From Thermomicrobium sp. 4228-Ro (lineage in GTDB: Bacteria > Chloroflexota > Chloroflexia > Thermomicrobiales > Thermomicrobiaceae): 64,000 nucleotides of DNA. Shown here piece after piece: positions 28,031 to 37,342 of the stretch; within the stretch, counting starts at the first letter, position 1; every line of letters begins with the position of its first letter. The notes under the pieces were generated by a model. It worked only from the letters and a program-made list of their open reading frames with translations, searched no databases and had not been told where the DNA came from. Location: the NCBI RefSeq assembly GCF_026241205.1, contig NZ_JAPFQM010000001.1, positions 1,302,001 through 1,366,000 on the forward strand, given 5' to 3'. A program made the translations under genes and the position numbers.

Positions 28031-29046
28031 GATGCGACCGTGTCCCCCGCCGCGAAAAAGTGTGCCAGTTCGCCAGCCTGCGCGAACAGCGCCGGAGCTC
28101 CGCCGGTATGCAAGAAGATGACCGTTTCGCCCGGCTCGATCTCCCCGGCTCGGGCGTGCCCGATCAGTCCAGCCAGCGCCTTGCCAGTGTAGACCGGGTC
28201 GAGCACCAACCCCTCGGTCCGGGCTGCCAGCGTCATCGCCTCGATCGTGCTCGCATCGGGAACGCCGTAGTCCGGTCCGATCCAGCGGTCATCGACGAGA
28301 ACATCAGCGGGTGCGAGTCGCACGGCGAGGCCGAGCGTCGCTGCTGTCTCGTTGGCCAGTGCGACGACCCGCTCACGGATCGTTGCCGCATCGTGCTCGA
28401 CTGCCACGCCGACGATGCGGAAGGGGTCGCCGAGCAGTTTCGTGCCTAAGGCCAAGCCAGCATGCGTGCCTCCCGACGTCGAACTCGCCAGGAAGAGACG
28501 AGTCGGGTGCACCTGCCGCTCGACCAACTGCTGCACGAGTTCGAGCGCTGCCCGAACGTAGGCTGCGGCTCCGACTGGTGTCGAACCGCCGGTAGGAATG
28601 ACGTACGGCCGCTCGCCACGTTCGGCTCGTTCCTGGGCGAGCTGCTCGAGCAAGCGAGCGCGTTCCTCGCGTGTCCGCACCAGGTGGATCTCGGGGCCGA
28701 ACAGGTGATCGAGCAACAAGTTGCCCTGTGGCGACGGACGCTCCTCAGCGCTGCTCAGGACGAGGACACAGCGGAGACCGGCCCGCGCAGCGACAGCGGC
28801 AGTTTGCCGGCAGTGGTTGGACTGGACTGGCCCCTCGGTGAGGATGACGGTGGCACCGTGGGCCAGCGCGTCGCCGAGGAGGTATTCGAGCTTCCGCGTC
28901 TTGTTGCCGCCTAGTGCGACCCCTGTCAGATCGTCGCGTTTGACCAGGATGCGGAAGCTGCCGAGCGCGGCGCTCAAGCGCGGTGCCTCCTCGAGTGGAG
29001 TCGGCAGCTGGGCAAGTGGATATCGGGGGAGATCGAGTAGTCGCAT
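28027..29046 (-). CDS. D-cysteine desulfhydrase / ACC deaminase family PLP enzyme
   Basis: Fold-type II PLP enzyme (339 aa) of the DcyD/ACC deaminase family. The PLP lysine is in GGNKTRKLEYLLGDA, preceded by KRDDLTG; VQSNHCRQTAA is the substrate loop and TGGSTPVGAAAYV the phosphate-binding loop. D-cysteine desulfhydrase activity is the commoner role and is favoured, but ACC deaminase or another D-amino-acid lyase is possible. ATG 29046 has AGGAGG six bases upstream. Coupled to priA by a GTGA overlap. Confidence 0.85.
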   Translation of the reverse strand: MRLLDLPRYPLAQLPTPLEEAPRLSAALGSFRILVKRDDLTGVALGGNKTRKLEYLLGDALAHGATVILTEGPVQSNHCRQTAAVAARAGLRCVLVLSSAEERPSPQGNLLLDHLFGPEIHLVRTREERARLLEQLAQERAERGERPYVIPTGGSTPVGAAAYVRAALELVQQLVERQVHPTRLFLASSTSGGTHAGLALGTKLLGDPFRIVGVAVEHDAATIRERVVALANETAATLGLAVRLAPADVLVDDRWIGPDYGVPDASTIEAMTLAARTEGLVLDPVYTGKALAGLIGHARAGEIEPGETVIFLHTGGAPALFAQAGELAHFFAAGDTVAS

Positions 29047-29062
29047 CCAGCGCCTCCTTTCC

Positions 29063-29090
29063 TTCACGCCTTCCGTTCCCATGCGATAAT
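29063..29090 (+). promoter_or_regulatory. Weak promoter candidate for the class III aminotransferase gene
   Basis: GATAAT (29085-29090) with TTCACG 16 bases upstream, in the 82-base divergent gap. The -35 is poor. Confidence 0.35.
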
Positions 29091-29128
29091 CCCTTGCGGG
29101 GCAGCAGATAGGCAGAGAGGAACGGACG

Positions 29129-30508
29129 ATGGCCCGGCGAACGCTGACGATCGAGGAAGAATACCGCGCCAAGCATCCGACGTCCCAGGCGCGCTACGAG
29201 CGCGCGCTGCGCGATTTCCCGAGCGGGGTGACGCACGACGTCCGATACCAGAAGCCGTTTCCGCTCTATGTCGACCGTGCGAGCGGCTCCCGCAAGTGGG
29301 ACGTCGATGGTAACGAACTCATCGATTACACGATGGGACACGGGGCGCTCCTCCTCGGGCACGCCCATCCCCAGATCGTCGAGGCGGTGCAGGCACAGAT
29401 CCGGCGCGGCACCCACTACGGAGCAGGCCATGACCTGGAACTCGAGTGGGCCGAGCGGATCCGCGAGCTGAAACCCTCGTGCGAGCGGGTGAAATTCACT
29501 GCTTCGGGCACTGAAGCGACACTGCTCGCGATGCGGCTGGCTCGTGCCTACACCGGACGGGAGAAGATCCTCAAGTTCGCTGGGCACTTCCACGGCTGGC
29601 AGGACTACGCGTTGCCCGGCGAGAAACCACCGTTCGCAGGAGGGCCGATACCCGGGGTGCCACGGGCTGTCCTAGAGTCGGTCGTCGTCGCACCGGTGAA
29701 CGACCTGGAGTTCGTGGAGCGCCGGCTTTCGGAAGGCGATATCGCTGCGGTGATCCTGGAGCCCTCGGGGGCCTCCTGGGCGTCCATCCCGCTGCCCGAG
29801 GGGTTCCTGCACCGGCTCCGGGCTATCACCGAGCGAACCGGAACGCTCCTCATCTTCGACGAAGTGATCACCGGCTTCCGCTGGTCACCCGGTGGTGTCC
29901 AGGGGCTCGTCGGGATCCGCCCGGATTTGACCACGATGGCCAAGATCGTCGCCGGTGGACTTCCGGGCGGTGCTGTCGGTGGGCGTGCCGACATCATGGC
30001 GCTCCTCGAATTCCGCGACGACCCGGAGTGGAATCGCCGGCGGGTAGCGCACCCGGGTACGTTCAATGCTAACCCACTCTCAGCAGCCGCTGGTTGCGCC
30101 TGCTTGCAGCTCGTCGCTGATCCGGCTGTCCAGCGCCACGCCGATGCCATGGCGGCACGACTCCGGCGCGGTATGAACCAGGTTCTCGTCACGCACGGCA
30201 TCCCAGGGTTCGTCTGGGGTGAGAGTTCCGTCTTCCATATCGCACTCGGGCACACCTGCACGAACCAGCGGGGTGACGATATCCGTATGCCGGAGGGTGT
30301 GTCCCCGGTCGTCCTCAAGACCGGCATGTCACCAGCGCTCGCGACGACGCTCTATCAGGCCATGGTCAACGAGGGTGTCGATCTCTTCCATGGCGGTGGG
30401 CTTTTGAGCGTCGCACATACGCCGGACGACATCGATCGTACGGTCGAAGCGTTCGAACGCGCCCTTCTCCGCATGCGCGAGGAAGGCTGGTTCGACAGGG
30501 TGACCTGA
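29129..30508 (+). CDS. Class III PLP aminotransferase (glutamate-1-semialdehyde aminomutase-like)
   Basis: 459 residues. It resembles HemL (FPSGVTHDVRY, VKFTASGTEATLLAMRLARAYTG, FHGWQDYA, LIFDEVITGFR, PLP lysine in MAKIVAGGLPGGAVGG, HPGTFNANPLSAAAG). It is probably not the true tetrapyrrole enzyme: the N-terminus is longer, there are no hem genes nearby, and several HemL blocks differ (EPSGASWASIPLP where HemL has an EP-GNMG-type segment). A beta-amino acid or similar aminotransferase is more likely. Single gene with a good GAGAGGAACGG site. Confidence 0.8.
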   Translation: MARRTLTIEEEYRAKHPTSQARYERALRDFPSGVTHDVRYQKPFPLYVDRASGSRKWDVDGNELIDYTMGHGALLLGHAHPQIVEAVQAQIRRGTHYGAGHDLELEWAERIRELKPSCERVKFTASGTEATLLAMRLARAYTGREKILKFAGHFHGWQDYALPGEKPPFAGGPIPGVPRAVLESVVVAPVNDLEFVERRLSEGDIAAVILEPSGASWASIPLPEGFLHRLRAITERTGTLLIFDEVITGFRWSPGGVQGLVGIRPDLTTMAKIVAGGLPGGAVGGRADIMALLEFRDDPEWNRRRVAHPGTFNANPLSAAAGCACLQLVADPAVQRHADAMAARLRRGMNQVLVTHGIPGFVWGESSVFHIALGHTCTNQRGDDIRMPEGVSPVVLKTGMSPALATTLYQAMVNEGVDLFHGGGLLSVAHTPDDIDRTVEAFERALLRMREEGWFDRVT

Positions 30509-30529
30509 GTCGAGTACAGCCAGAGGCGG

Positions 30530-31492
30530 TCAGCTCCCGGCTCCCGGCACTGCGGCGCGTTCGGCGAGCCCGACCGGTGTCCGCCACTCTGGCCGCCGCG
30601 GATCGATACCACGCGCGATATCGTGGTACAGCCGCTCGAGTGCTCGGGTCACCGGTCCCGCCTGGCCATCACCGATCTGGTAGTGGTCGATTTCGCCGAC
30701 CGGTGTGATCTCGTAGGCCGTGCCGCAGAGGAAGACCTCCTCAGCCACGTAGAGTTCCGTGCGATCGACCGCACGCTCCTCGACCTGGAGACCGAGCTCT
30801 TCGCGGGCCAGCCGGAGGAGGGCATCGCGCGTGATGCTTTCCAGGATGCTCTGCGTGATGTCGGGAGTGATGAGCTTTCCGTTGCGCACGAGCATCACGC
30901 AGGCGCCCGGTGCTTCGGCGACCTTCCCCTGCTGATTCAACAAGATCGCTTGGTCGTAGCCGTCGAGTTGCGCTTCCATCGCCGCGAGTTGTCCGTTCCG
31001 GTAATTGGAAATGTTCTTGACGCGCGGTGGCATGACCTCGTCGCTGATCCGTCGCCAGGAGCTCACCTTTGCCCGGACGATTCGCCCGGTGAGTAAGTGG
31101 GAGGGCATCGGACGGGTGACGATGTAGAGGCCGGATTCTTCGGAAAAGCCGCTCAGCGTCTTCGGGCCAGCTGCGCGGTAGGCAACCGGCTGGATGTAGG
31201 TGTCCTCGCGACACTCGTTGTCGCGCAACAACTGCAGAATCGCACTGGTCAAGTCACCGATACTCCAAGTCGTTGCCAACCGGACGAGCCGCATCGAGCG
31301 GAGCAGCCGCTCGAGGTGCTCGCGCAAGCGAAACACGTACGCCTCGCCGGTCTCCGCGTTCCAGTAGGCACGAATCCCTTCGAAAACCGCTCCGACCGTC
31401 GACCAGCCGAGTTCGGTCACATGGACAGTCGCCTCTTCCCAACGAACCTGCCGGCCGTTCCACCAGAGATACCGTGGATGCGTCTCGCTCAC
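30530..31492 (-). CDS. Branched-chain aminotransferase family protein, second copy
   Basis: Fold-type IV PLP enzyme (320 aa) related to the IlvE at 12214-13164 but clearly diverged: WSTVGAVFEGIRAYW, PLP lysine in PRVKNISNY, CGTAYEITPVGEID. GTG 31492 with GGAGG six bases upstream. It may prefer other substrates (D-amino acid or 4-amino-4-deoxychorismate type), but general features fit branched-chain enzymes. The 258-base gap upstream holds a short ACCGC/GCGGT hairpin near 31580-31597 and no gene. Confidence 0.82.
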   Translation of the reverse strand: MSETHPRYLWWNGRQVRWEEATVHVTELGWSTVGAVFEGIRAYWNAETGEAYVFRLREHLERLLRSMRLVRLATTWSIGDLTSAILQLLRDNECREDTYIQPVAYRAAGPKTLSGFSEESGLYIVTRPMPSHLLTGRIVRAKVSSWRRISDEVMPPRVKNISNYRNGQLAAMEAQLDGYDQAILLNQQGKVAEAPGACVMLVRNGKLITPDITQSILESITRDALLRLAREELGLQVEERAVDRTELYVAEEVFLCGTAYEITPVGEIDHYQIGDGQAGPVTRALERLYHDIARGIDPRRPEWRTPVGLAERAAVPGAGS

Positions 31493-31750
31493 GACGTGCC
31501 TCCAACCCTCGCGTGGGGACCGTTCCCGGTCGAGTTCGTCCCTTACCCTTCCTGGTCAAACCGCCGATCATCGTAACACACCGCTGCGAAACGCGGTAGT
31601 GAGGAAGCGGCTGCATGAAACCGCCGATCTGCTGAAACGGCACGAAACAGGATCGAGTGCCGCTCGTCGCTCGCCGAAACGAACCCATCATGTCACGAAC
31701 GGCACAGAAACGCCTGACGGGAGTGAACTGGCGCTCAGAGGCCGCAGTCG

Positions 31751-33547
31751 TTACGGTGACGGTATCGCGCGCCGCTGGGCATCGAGGACCACCCCGCTCA
31801 CGAACCGGTTGAAGAGCAATCCTGGACCGACCAGCATGCCGTTCCGCGCTCGGGGCAGACTGGCGACCCATGGCTGGACGAGATACGTGGCCACTGGGTA
31901 GACGACCGGGACGGCGACGTAGGCTTCTTGGACGAGTGTCTCGCATTGCCGGTATGCCCCCAGCCGGCGCGTCGTCTCGGTTTCGGCGCGTGCGAGCGTG
32001 AGGAAGCGCTCCAGCTCCTCGTGTTGCCAGTGTAGACCCCGAAGTTTCTTGCGGTCCCGGCTCAGGAGCCATTCGTAGACGGCCGCACCGTCGGGAAACG
32101 GCAGCGGCCACCGCCACCAGAGGAGCTGAAAAGTCCCTTCGTCGACCGTCCGTTTCCAGTCGGACGGGCTCGCTCGCTCCAGTGTGACGTCCACACCGAG
32201 GTTCATGCGCAGTTGTTCCGCGACATCCAGTACGACTGCCTCCTCGACCGGGTCGTTCGTCTCCGGAGCGGTCAGTCGGAGCGGTCCGGATCGCTGGTTC
32301 CGCACTGGTTCCCAGCGCAGGTACGCCTCGAGCGGTGCGAAGCGGTGGAGAGTGGCGAGTTGCTCGTCCGCGACGAAGCCAGGGACAGCCGGTGGAACCA
32401 ACGCCGACGCTGGTTCGACTGCCCCGTAGACGAGATCCCGCAAGCGTTGGCGGTCGATCGCCCGGCTGAGGGCCGCACGGAGTTCCAGCTGATCGAGTGG
32501 TGGGGTGTCCGGTTGTATGACGAGCAGCCAGACTTCCGGGAGGATACTGCGCTCCAGCTGCTCCAGCAGTGCCTCTTGGCTCGTGACTTCGGCGAGCTGC
32601 GTGAACGGTACCGGTGCGAAATCGACCTGGCCGCGGAAGAACGGCAAGAGCGGGTCTTCCTCCGGAGCGATCGTCACGGTGTAGTCGTCCACCATCGACA
32701 ATGCCCGGTTCCAGTAATATGGGTTACGTGTCAGGGTGTATCCCGAACCGTGGATCCAGGAGACGAGGCGGAAGGGGCCGTTCGAGACACACTTCCCGGC
32801 TTCAGTCCAGCGATCGCCCCATTGTTCGACGGCTGGTCGGTACGCTGGAAGGAAGCCGGTAGTGCCCAGGATGAGCGGAAAATACCCGGCTGGGTGCTCC
32901 AGCTCCACCTCCAGTGTCCGCTCATCCAGTGCCCGGACCGCGAGTGCGCTGGGTTTCGCTTCTCCACTGCGCACCGCTCGAGCGTTCCCGACGATGTCGA
33001 GCAGCCAGGCTTGTGGTGCCGTCTGGGCAGGATCGAGCATGCGCTGCCATGACCAGACGAAATCGGCAGCTCGAACTGGTTCGCCATTTGACCAGCCGGC
33101 TGGTGCCTGCCGCAGGGTAAAGACCCAGCGTGTCCCATCGGCCGATACGTCCCACCGTTCCGCCCAGTCGGGTCGGACGTCATAGTCGGGAGAGAGACGG
33201 ACCAGACCGGCGAAGAGTTCCGGCTCGCCACCGCAGGAGAGGTCACGGTTGAAGTCGTGGCTCTGTGGCTCGTCCGTGCGTGAACGCGCAAAGACCAGCT
33301 TGCTCCGCTGTGCGGTCGGTGTTGGGGTTGGGCTGCGCTGGACAACGGTCGGAGAAATGCGAACCGTCGGTACGGTTGCGGTTGGACTCGTCGGTGCTGG
33401 CAGACTCGGTGTGGGGACGGTTCCTGGACTCGGGGATGTCTCGCTCCGGCGACAAGCCGTGAGCAGGAGCCCCGGGGCCAACGCGATGAATCCGCGGCGT
33501 GTCATGCGACGTCTGGCAGATCGTGTGCCGGTGGACGGCACGCCCAC
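31751..33547 (-). CDS. Solute-binding lipoprotein, family 5, with a Tat-like signal
   Basis: 598 residues. The leader holds TRRGFIALAPGLLLTAC: a twin-arginine motif followed by a hydrophobic core and a lipobox, so a Tat-exported lipoprotein is likely. A Thr/Pro-rich linker follows to about residue 80. The body is SBP family 5 (LVRLSPDYDVRPDWAERWDV, FVWSWQRMLDPAQ, SNGPFRLVSWIHGSG). GTG 33547 has GAGAGGA upstream; ATG 33505 is an alternative. No transporter genes are next to it; a ROK kinase gene ends 24 bases upstream on the same strand. Confidence 0.85.
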   Translation of the reverse strand: MGVPSTGTRSARRRMTRRGFIALAPGLLLTACRRSETSPSPGTVPTPSLPAPTSPTATVPTVRISPTVVQRSPTPTPTAQRSKLVFARSRTDEPQSHDFNRDLSCGGEPELFAGLVRLSPDYDVRPDWAERWDVSADGTRWVFTLRQAPAGWSNGEPVRAADFVWSWQRMLDPAQTAPQAWLLDIVGNARAVRSGEAKPSALAVRALDERTLEVELEHPAGYFPLILGTTGFLPAYRPAVEQWGDRWTEAGKCVSNGPFRLVSWIHGSGYTLTRNPYYWNRALSMVDDYTVTIAPEEDPLLPFFRGQVDFAPVPFTQLAEVTSQEALLEQLERSILPEVWLLVIQPDTPPLDQLELRAALSRAIDRQRLRDLVYGAVEPASALVPPAVPGFVADEQLATLHRFAPLEAYLRWEPVRNQRSGPLRLTAPETNDPVEEAVVLDVAEQLRMNLGVDVTLERASPSDWKRTVDEGTFQLLWWRWPLPFPDGAAVYEWLLSRDRKKLRGLHWQHEELERFLTLARAETETTRRLGAYRQCETLVQEAYVAVPVVYPVATYLVQPWVASLPRARNGMLVGPGLLFNRFVSGVVLDAQRRAIPSP

Positions 33548-33570
33548 GATGGCCGTCCTCTCGGGTCCGG

Positions 33571-34548
33571 TCAGGGGAGCCGGATTTCCGCTCCGCTTCC
33601 TTCGCTCGCCAGGAAGGCGCGAGCGGCGGCACCGTACAGTCCCGTGTCGTCGCCGAGTGCCGAGAGGCGAAGCTCGACGTGCTCGACGATATAGTGAATC
33701 GCGTAGACCGGGAGCCAGCGGCGCAATGGGTCGAGCAAGAATTCCCCTGCCCGAGCGACTCCTCCCCCGAGCACGATCAGTTCCGGGTTGAACACGTTGA
33801 CGAGCCCAGCGAGTCCTTGCGCGAGGGCGCGTGCAGCGTTCTCGAGGATCGCCTGGGCAGCATTATCCCCCGTGCGGGCAGCTTCGACTACATGCGCAGC
33901 TGTCACCGGGCCATCACTAGCCAGCTCGCGCAGGCGTTCCGAGCGACCCGAACGGACGAGTGCTTCACCGTCTCTGGCGAGCGCCCAACCGCCGATGTAG
34001 GCTTCGATACAGCCAACACCACCGCAGCTACACCGTGGCCCGGTCGGATCGACCGAAACGTGCCCGATCTCGGTGCCGAGGCCACGTACCCCTTCGATGA
34101 GCTGGCCATGCGAGATCACGCCGCCTCCGACCCCGGTGCCCAGCATGACATGCACGAGGTGGCGGCATCCCTTGGCTGCCCCGAACAGTACCTCACCGAG
34201 GGCTGCCCCGTTCCCGTCGTTGCCGAGCACGACCCGACGACCGAGGCGCTCTTCCAGGAGTGTGCGCAACGGCACGTGTTGCCATCCGACCAGGTTCGGC
34301 GCGAAGAGGACGACACCGGTCGCGGGTTCCAGCGGCCCCGGCGCGACGATGCCGACCGGAACGGACCGGTCGAGGCTGGCGTCACTCGCCACCTGTTCGA
34401 CCAACCGGGCGATCCGCTCGATAACTGCGACGACACCATCGCGCGCACCGGTCGCCGTCTGCCGATGGTAGAGGAGGGTTCCGTCGCGGCGGACGACCGC
34501 AGCACGCAAGTTGGTCGCTCCGAAATCGACGGCGAGTACCGTCTCCAT
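33571..34548 (-). CDS. ROK family sugar kinase (probable glucokinase)
   Basis: 325 residues. N-terminal ATP motif VDFGATNLRAAVV, catalytic aspartate in NDGNGAALGE, GTGVGGGVI, and the ROK zinc signature EIGHVSVDP ... CSCGGVGCIEAY. There is no N-terminal HTH, so it is a kinase and not a repressor. Glucose is the most likely substrate; N-acetylmannosamine or fructose cannot be excluded. Confidence 0.87.
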   Translation of the reverse strand: METVLAVDFGATNLRAAVVRRDGTLLYHRQTATGARDGVVAVIERIARLVEQVASDASLDRSVPVGIVAPGPLEPATGVVLFAPNLVGWQHVPLRTLLEERLGRRVVLGNDGNGAALGEVLFGAAKGCRHLVHVMLGTGVGGGVISHGQLIEGVRGLGTEIGHVSVDPTGPRCSCGGVGCIEAYIGGWALARDGEALVRSGRSERLRELASDGPVTAAHVVEAARTGDNAAQAILENAARALAQGLAGLVNVFNPELIVLGGGVARAGEFLLDPLRRWLPVYAIHYIVEHVELRLSALGDDTGLYGAAARAFLASEGSGAEIRLP

Positions 34549-34563
34549 CGTCTCACCTGCCTG

Positions 34564-35277
34564 TCAACGATCGAAAAGGCGGCAGCGGAGCAGCGTCCAC
34601 AGAACCGTCAGGCCGTCTCGCCAGGTAATCTTCTTGCCTTCCCAGTACTCGCGCCCGTTGTAGGAGATCGGCACTTCGTAGATCCGGTAGCCCCGCTTCA
34701 AGATCTGGGCCGTGATTTCGGGGTCGAACCCCCAGCGGTCGCTGCGCAACCGCAACTGACGGGCGACCTCCGCGGTGAACACTTTGTAACCGGTTTCCAT
34801 GTCGGTCAGTGTCGTATCGTAGAGCAGGTTCGTGACGAGTGTGAGGAAGCGATTGCCGACCCAGTGCCAGAAATACATCGCCTTGTGCTCACCGAGGAAG
34901 CGCGAGCCGTAGACGACCTGGCTTCTTCCCTCGACGATCGGTCGGAGCAAACGGGGATAGTCACGCGGATCGTACTCGAGGTCGGCATCCTGGACGATCA
35001 AGACGTCGCCGGTCGCGGCAGCTAGTGCCGAGCGGATGGCTGCACCCTTCCCGCGGTTTTCCGGATGACAGATCAGGACGAGATCGCGTGACTGCATTGC
35101 TTCTCCCTGCAAGTACTCCCGCGTCCCATCGGTCGAACCGTCGTCGACCACGACCAGTTCGAGCTCGTACGGGAGCTCGACCGCTCGGACACGGCGAAGG
35201 ACTTCCCCGACCGTCCGCACCTCGTTGTAGACCGGGATCAACACCGAGAGGCGACGGATCGGTCGGGGTTCGTGCAT
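34564..35277 (-). CDS. Family 2 glycosyltransferase (polyprenyl-phosphate sugar transferase-like)
   Basis: 237 residues. GT-A fold with SVLIPVYNE, VVVDDGSTDGT, the DxD in IVQDADLEYDP, and WGFDPEITAQILKRGYRIYEVPISY typical of dolichyl-phosphate mannose synthase-like enzymes. There is no C-terminal membrane domain. It probably transfers a sugar to undecaprenyl phosphate or a lipid. ATG 35277 has GGAGGGA upstream and is preferred over ATG 35298, which overlaps hslU. Confidence 0.87.
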   Translation of the reverse strand: MHEPRPIRRLSVLIPVYNEVRTVGEVLRRVRAVELPYELELVVVDDGSTDGTREYLQGEAMQSRDLVLICHPENRGKGAAIRSALAAATGDVLIVQDADLEYDPRDYPRLLRPIVEGRSQVVYGSRFLGEHKAMYFWHWVGNRFLTLVTNLLYDTTLTDMETGYKVFTAEVARQLRLRSDRWGFDPEITAQILKRGYRIYEVPISYNGREYWEGKKITWRDGLTVLWTLLRCRLFDR

Positions 35278-35294
35278 CTGTTCCCTCCATCCGT

Positions 35295-36731
35295 TCACAG
35301 GATGAACTTGCTGAGGTCCTCGTCAGCGACGATCTCACCGACCCGCTGGCGGACGTAGTCGGGGCCGATCCGCACCGTCTGGCCCGCGAATTCCGGAGCC
35401 CGGAAGCTGATTTCCTCGATCACTTTCTCCATGATCGTTGCCAGGCGCCGCGCACCGATATCCTCGGCACGACTGTTGACCAGTGCTGCGAGTCGCGCGA
35501 TCTCGCGCAACCCATCTTCGGTGAAGTCCAATTCGACACCCTCGACGCGCAAGAGTTCGCGATACTGACGGGTCAGCGCGTTCTCCGGAACCGTCAGGAT
35601 GCGGTAGAGATCGTCCTCGGTCAAGCGGTGCAGCTCGACGCGGATCGGAAAGCGTCCCTGGAGTTCCGGAATCAGGTCGGACGGACTCGCGTTGTGGAAC
35701 GCTCCGGCTGCGATGAACAGGATATGGTCCGTCCGCACCGGGCCGTAGCGTGTCATCACGACCGAGCCTTCGACGATCGGGAGGAGGTCGCGCTGCACGC
35801 CTTCACCGGAGACGTCCGGCCCGTACTCGCCGTCCTTCGTGATCAGCTTGTCGATCTCGTCGATGAAGACGATACCGCTCTCCTCGGCCCGCTTGACCGC
35901 TGCCTCGACGACGGCATCGAAGTCGACGAGTCGCTGGGCCTCCTGCTGTGTCAGGATGCGCCGGGCTTCCCGGATGGAGACACGCCGCGTCCGTCGCCGT
36001 GTCTGCAGCGATTCGAGCAGATCAGCGACCGTCTCCTCGAACTCCTCGAGGTCGAGTCCCCCGTTCTCGGCATACGGCGTGACGAAGAGATCGAACTCGG
36101 TTTCGAGGTCCAGTTCGATCGTCTCGTCCTCCATCCCGTCGCGGGAGAGGAGTTCGAGCAGGCGCCGGCGCTCGCGGGCCATCCGCCGCTCGCGCTTGCG
36201 CCGTTCCTCTGGCGGCTCCGCCTCTTCCTTCTCGCCCTCCTGACCGTGGCGCTTGGCCCGGCGACGCTCGCGCTGCTCCACCAGCAGATCGGCCAAGCGC
36301 TGGAGGGCTGCGCGCGACGCTTCCTCGCGCACTGCCTCCAGCCGTTCGCCGTGGAGCATGCTGATGCTGACTTCGACGAGTTCCCGGATGATCGACTCGA
36401 CGTCACGACCGACGTAGCCGACTTCGGTGAACTTCGTTGCCTCGACCTTGACGAACGGTGCGTCGACCAGCTTGGCGACACGGCGAGCGATTTCTGTCTT
36501 GCCGACCCCGGTCGGTCCGATCATGAGGATGTTCTTCGGGACGATGTCGCGCCGGAGTTCTTCCGGCAGCTGTTGCCAGCGCCAGCGGTTCCGGATCGCG
36601 ATCGCGACCGCCCGTTTCGCCTCCTGCTGCCCGACGATGTACCGGTCGAGCTCGGCGACGATTTCGGCTGGCGTCAAGGGAATCGTGCCCCGTTCAGGGC
36701 GAACGTTGGGTGTCATCAGTGTATTCATCAT
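35295..36731 (-). CDS. hslU: HslUV protease ATPase subunit (ClpY)
   Basis: AAA+ unfoldase (478 aa) that feeds substrates into HslV. Seen: [18 protein letters not shown], Walker [11 protein letters not shown] (71-80), [18 protein letters not shown], a charged I-domain (about 150-260), Walker [10 protein letters not shown] and the C-terminal LSKFIL that docks into HslV. The I-domain is somewhat longer than in E. coli. The start overlaps hslV by 38 bases; ATG 36716 is an alternative. Confidence 0.95.
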   Translation of the reverse strand: MMNTLMTPNVRPERGTIPLTPAEIVAELDRYIVGQQEAKRAVAIAIRNRWRWQQLPEELRRDIVPKNILMIGPTGVGKTEIARRVAKLVDAPFVKVEATKFTEVGYVGRDVESIIRELVEVSISMLHGERLEAVREEASRAALQRLADLLVEQRERRRAKRHGQEGEKEEAEPPEERRKRERRMARERRRLLELLSRDGMEDETIELDLETEFDLFVTPYAENGGLDLEEFEETVADLLESLQTRRRTRRVSIREARRILTQQEAQRLVDFDAVVEAAVKRAEESGIVFIDEIDKLITKDGEYGPDVSGEGVQRDLLPIVEGSVVMTRYGPVRTDHILFIAAGAFHNASPSDLIPELQGRFPIRVELHRLTEDDLYRILTVPENALTRQYRELLRVEGVELDFTEDGLREIARLAALVNSRAEDIGARRLATIMEKVIEEISFRAPEFAGQTVRIGPDYVRQRVGEIVADEDLSKFIL

Positions 36732-37287
36732 CTCCGCGCTCTGGTGGTGCGGTGAGGATCGTCACCGCATGATTGGTATAGACGCACAGGTCGGCGGCTA
36801 CCTCCATGGCCGCACGAGCGATCTCGACTGCGCTCATCCGGGTGTGCCGGAGCAGTGCCCGTGCTGCTGCAGCAGCGTACGGCCCACCGGTCCCGATCGC
36901 TGCGATCCCATCGTCGGGCTCGATCACGTCGCCGTCTCCCGAGATCATCAGGATCTGACCGGGATCGGCGACGAGAAGCTGCGCCTCGAGACGCCGGAGA
37001 TAGCGATCGGTTCGCCACTCCTTGGCGAGCTCGACGGCCGCGCGACGGAGGTCGCCGTCGGCTGCGCGCAGCTGCTGCTCGAACTTCTCGAAGAGCGCCA
37101 GCGCATCAGCGACCGCTCCGGCGAACCCGGCGAGCACGCGCCCACCCGCGAGAGCGCGGATCTTGCGTGCACGGTGTTTGAGCACCACGTCACCGGCCGT
37201 CACCTGCCCGTCGCCGGCGATCGCCACCCGTCCGTCGCGCAGGACGCCCAGGATGGTCGTCCCGTGCCAGATCGCGCCCTCGCGCAC
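36694..37287 (-). CDS. hslV: HslUV protease proteolytic subunit (ClpQ)
   Basis: Proteasome-like peptidase of 197 aa. The catalytic threonine should be Thr10, in HGTTILGV, so nine residues (MREGAIWHG) must be removed. This is a propeptide longer than the single Met of E. coli Hsl[10 protein letters not shown] and [14 protein letters not shown] are family blocks. The acidic C-terminal tail overlaps the hslU start. AGGAGG lies eight bases before GTG 37287. Confidence 0.94.
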   Translation of the reverse strand: MREGAIWHGTTILGVLRDGRVAIAGDGQVTAGDVVLKHRARKIRALAGGRVLAGFAGAVADALALFEKFEQQLRAADGDLRRAAVELAKEWRTDRYLRRLEAQLLVADPGQILMISGDGDVIEPDDGIAAIGTGGPYAAAAARALLRHTRMSAVEIARAAMEVAADLCVYTNHAVTILTAPPERGDDEYTDDTQRSP

Positions 37288-37342
37288 GCTGTCATCCTCC
37301 TGCGGCCGGTGTGGCCGTCAACTCCTCAAGTATACCCCCTGC

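Noticed and set aside
29129-30508. Naming the class III aminotransferase hemL
   Set aside because: Several blocks differ from true glutamate-1-semialdehyde aminomutase and no tetrapyrrole genes are near; kept as family-level call.
31580-31601. T-box-like sequence upstream of the second IlvE (CACTACCGCG on the minus strand)
   Set aside because: The core AGGGTGGTACCGCG is not matched well, there is no Stem I or specifier loop, and no terminator follows. Only a five-base hairpin is present.
33499-35025. 508-codon plus-strand open frame
   Set aside because: Antisense to the ROK kinase and the glycosyltransferase, both with full motif sets; no motif in the antisense product.
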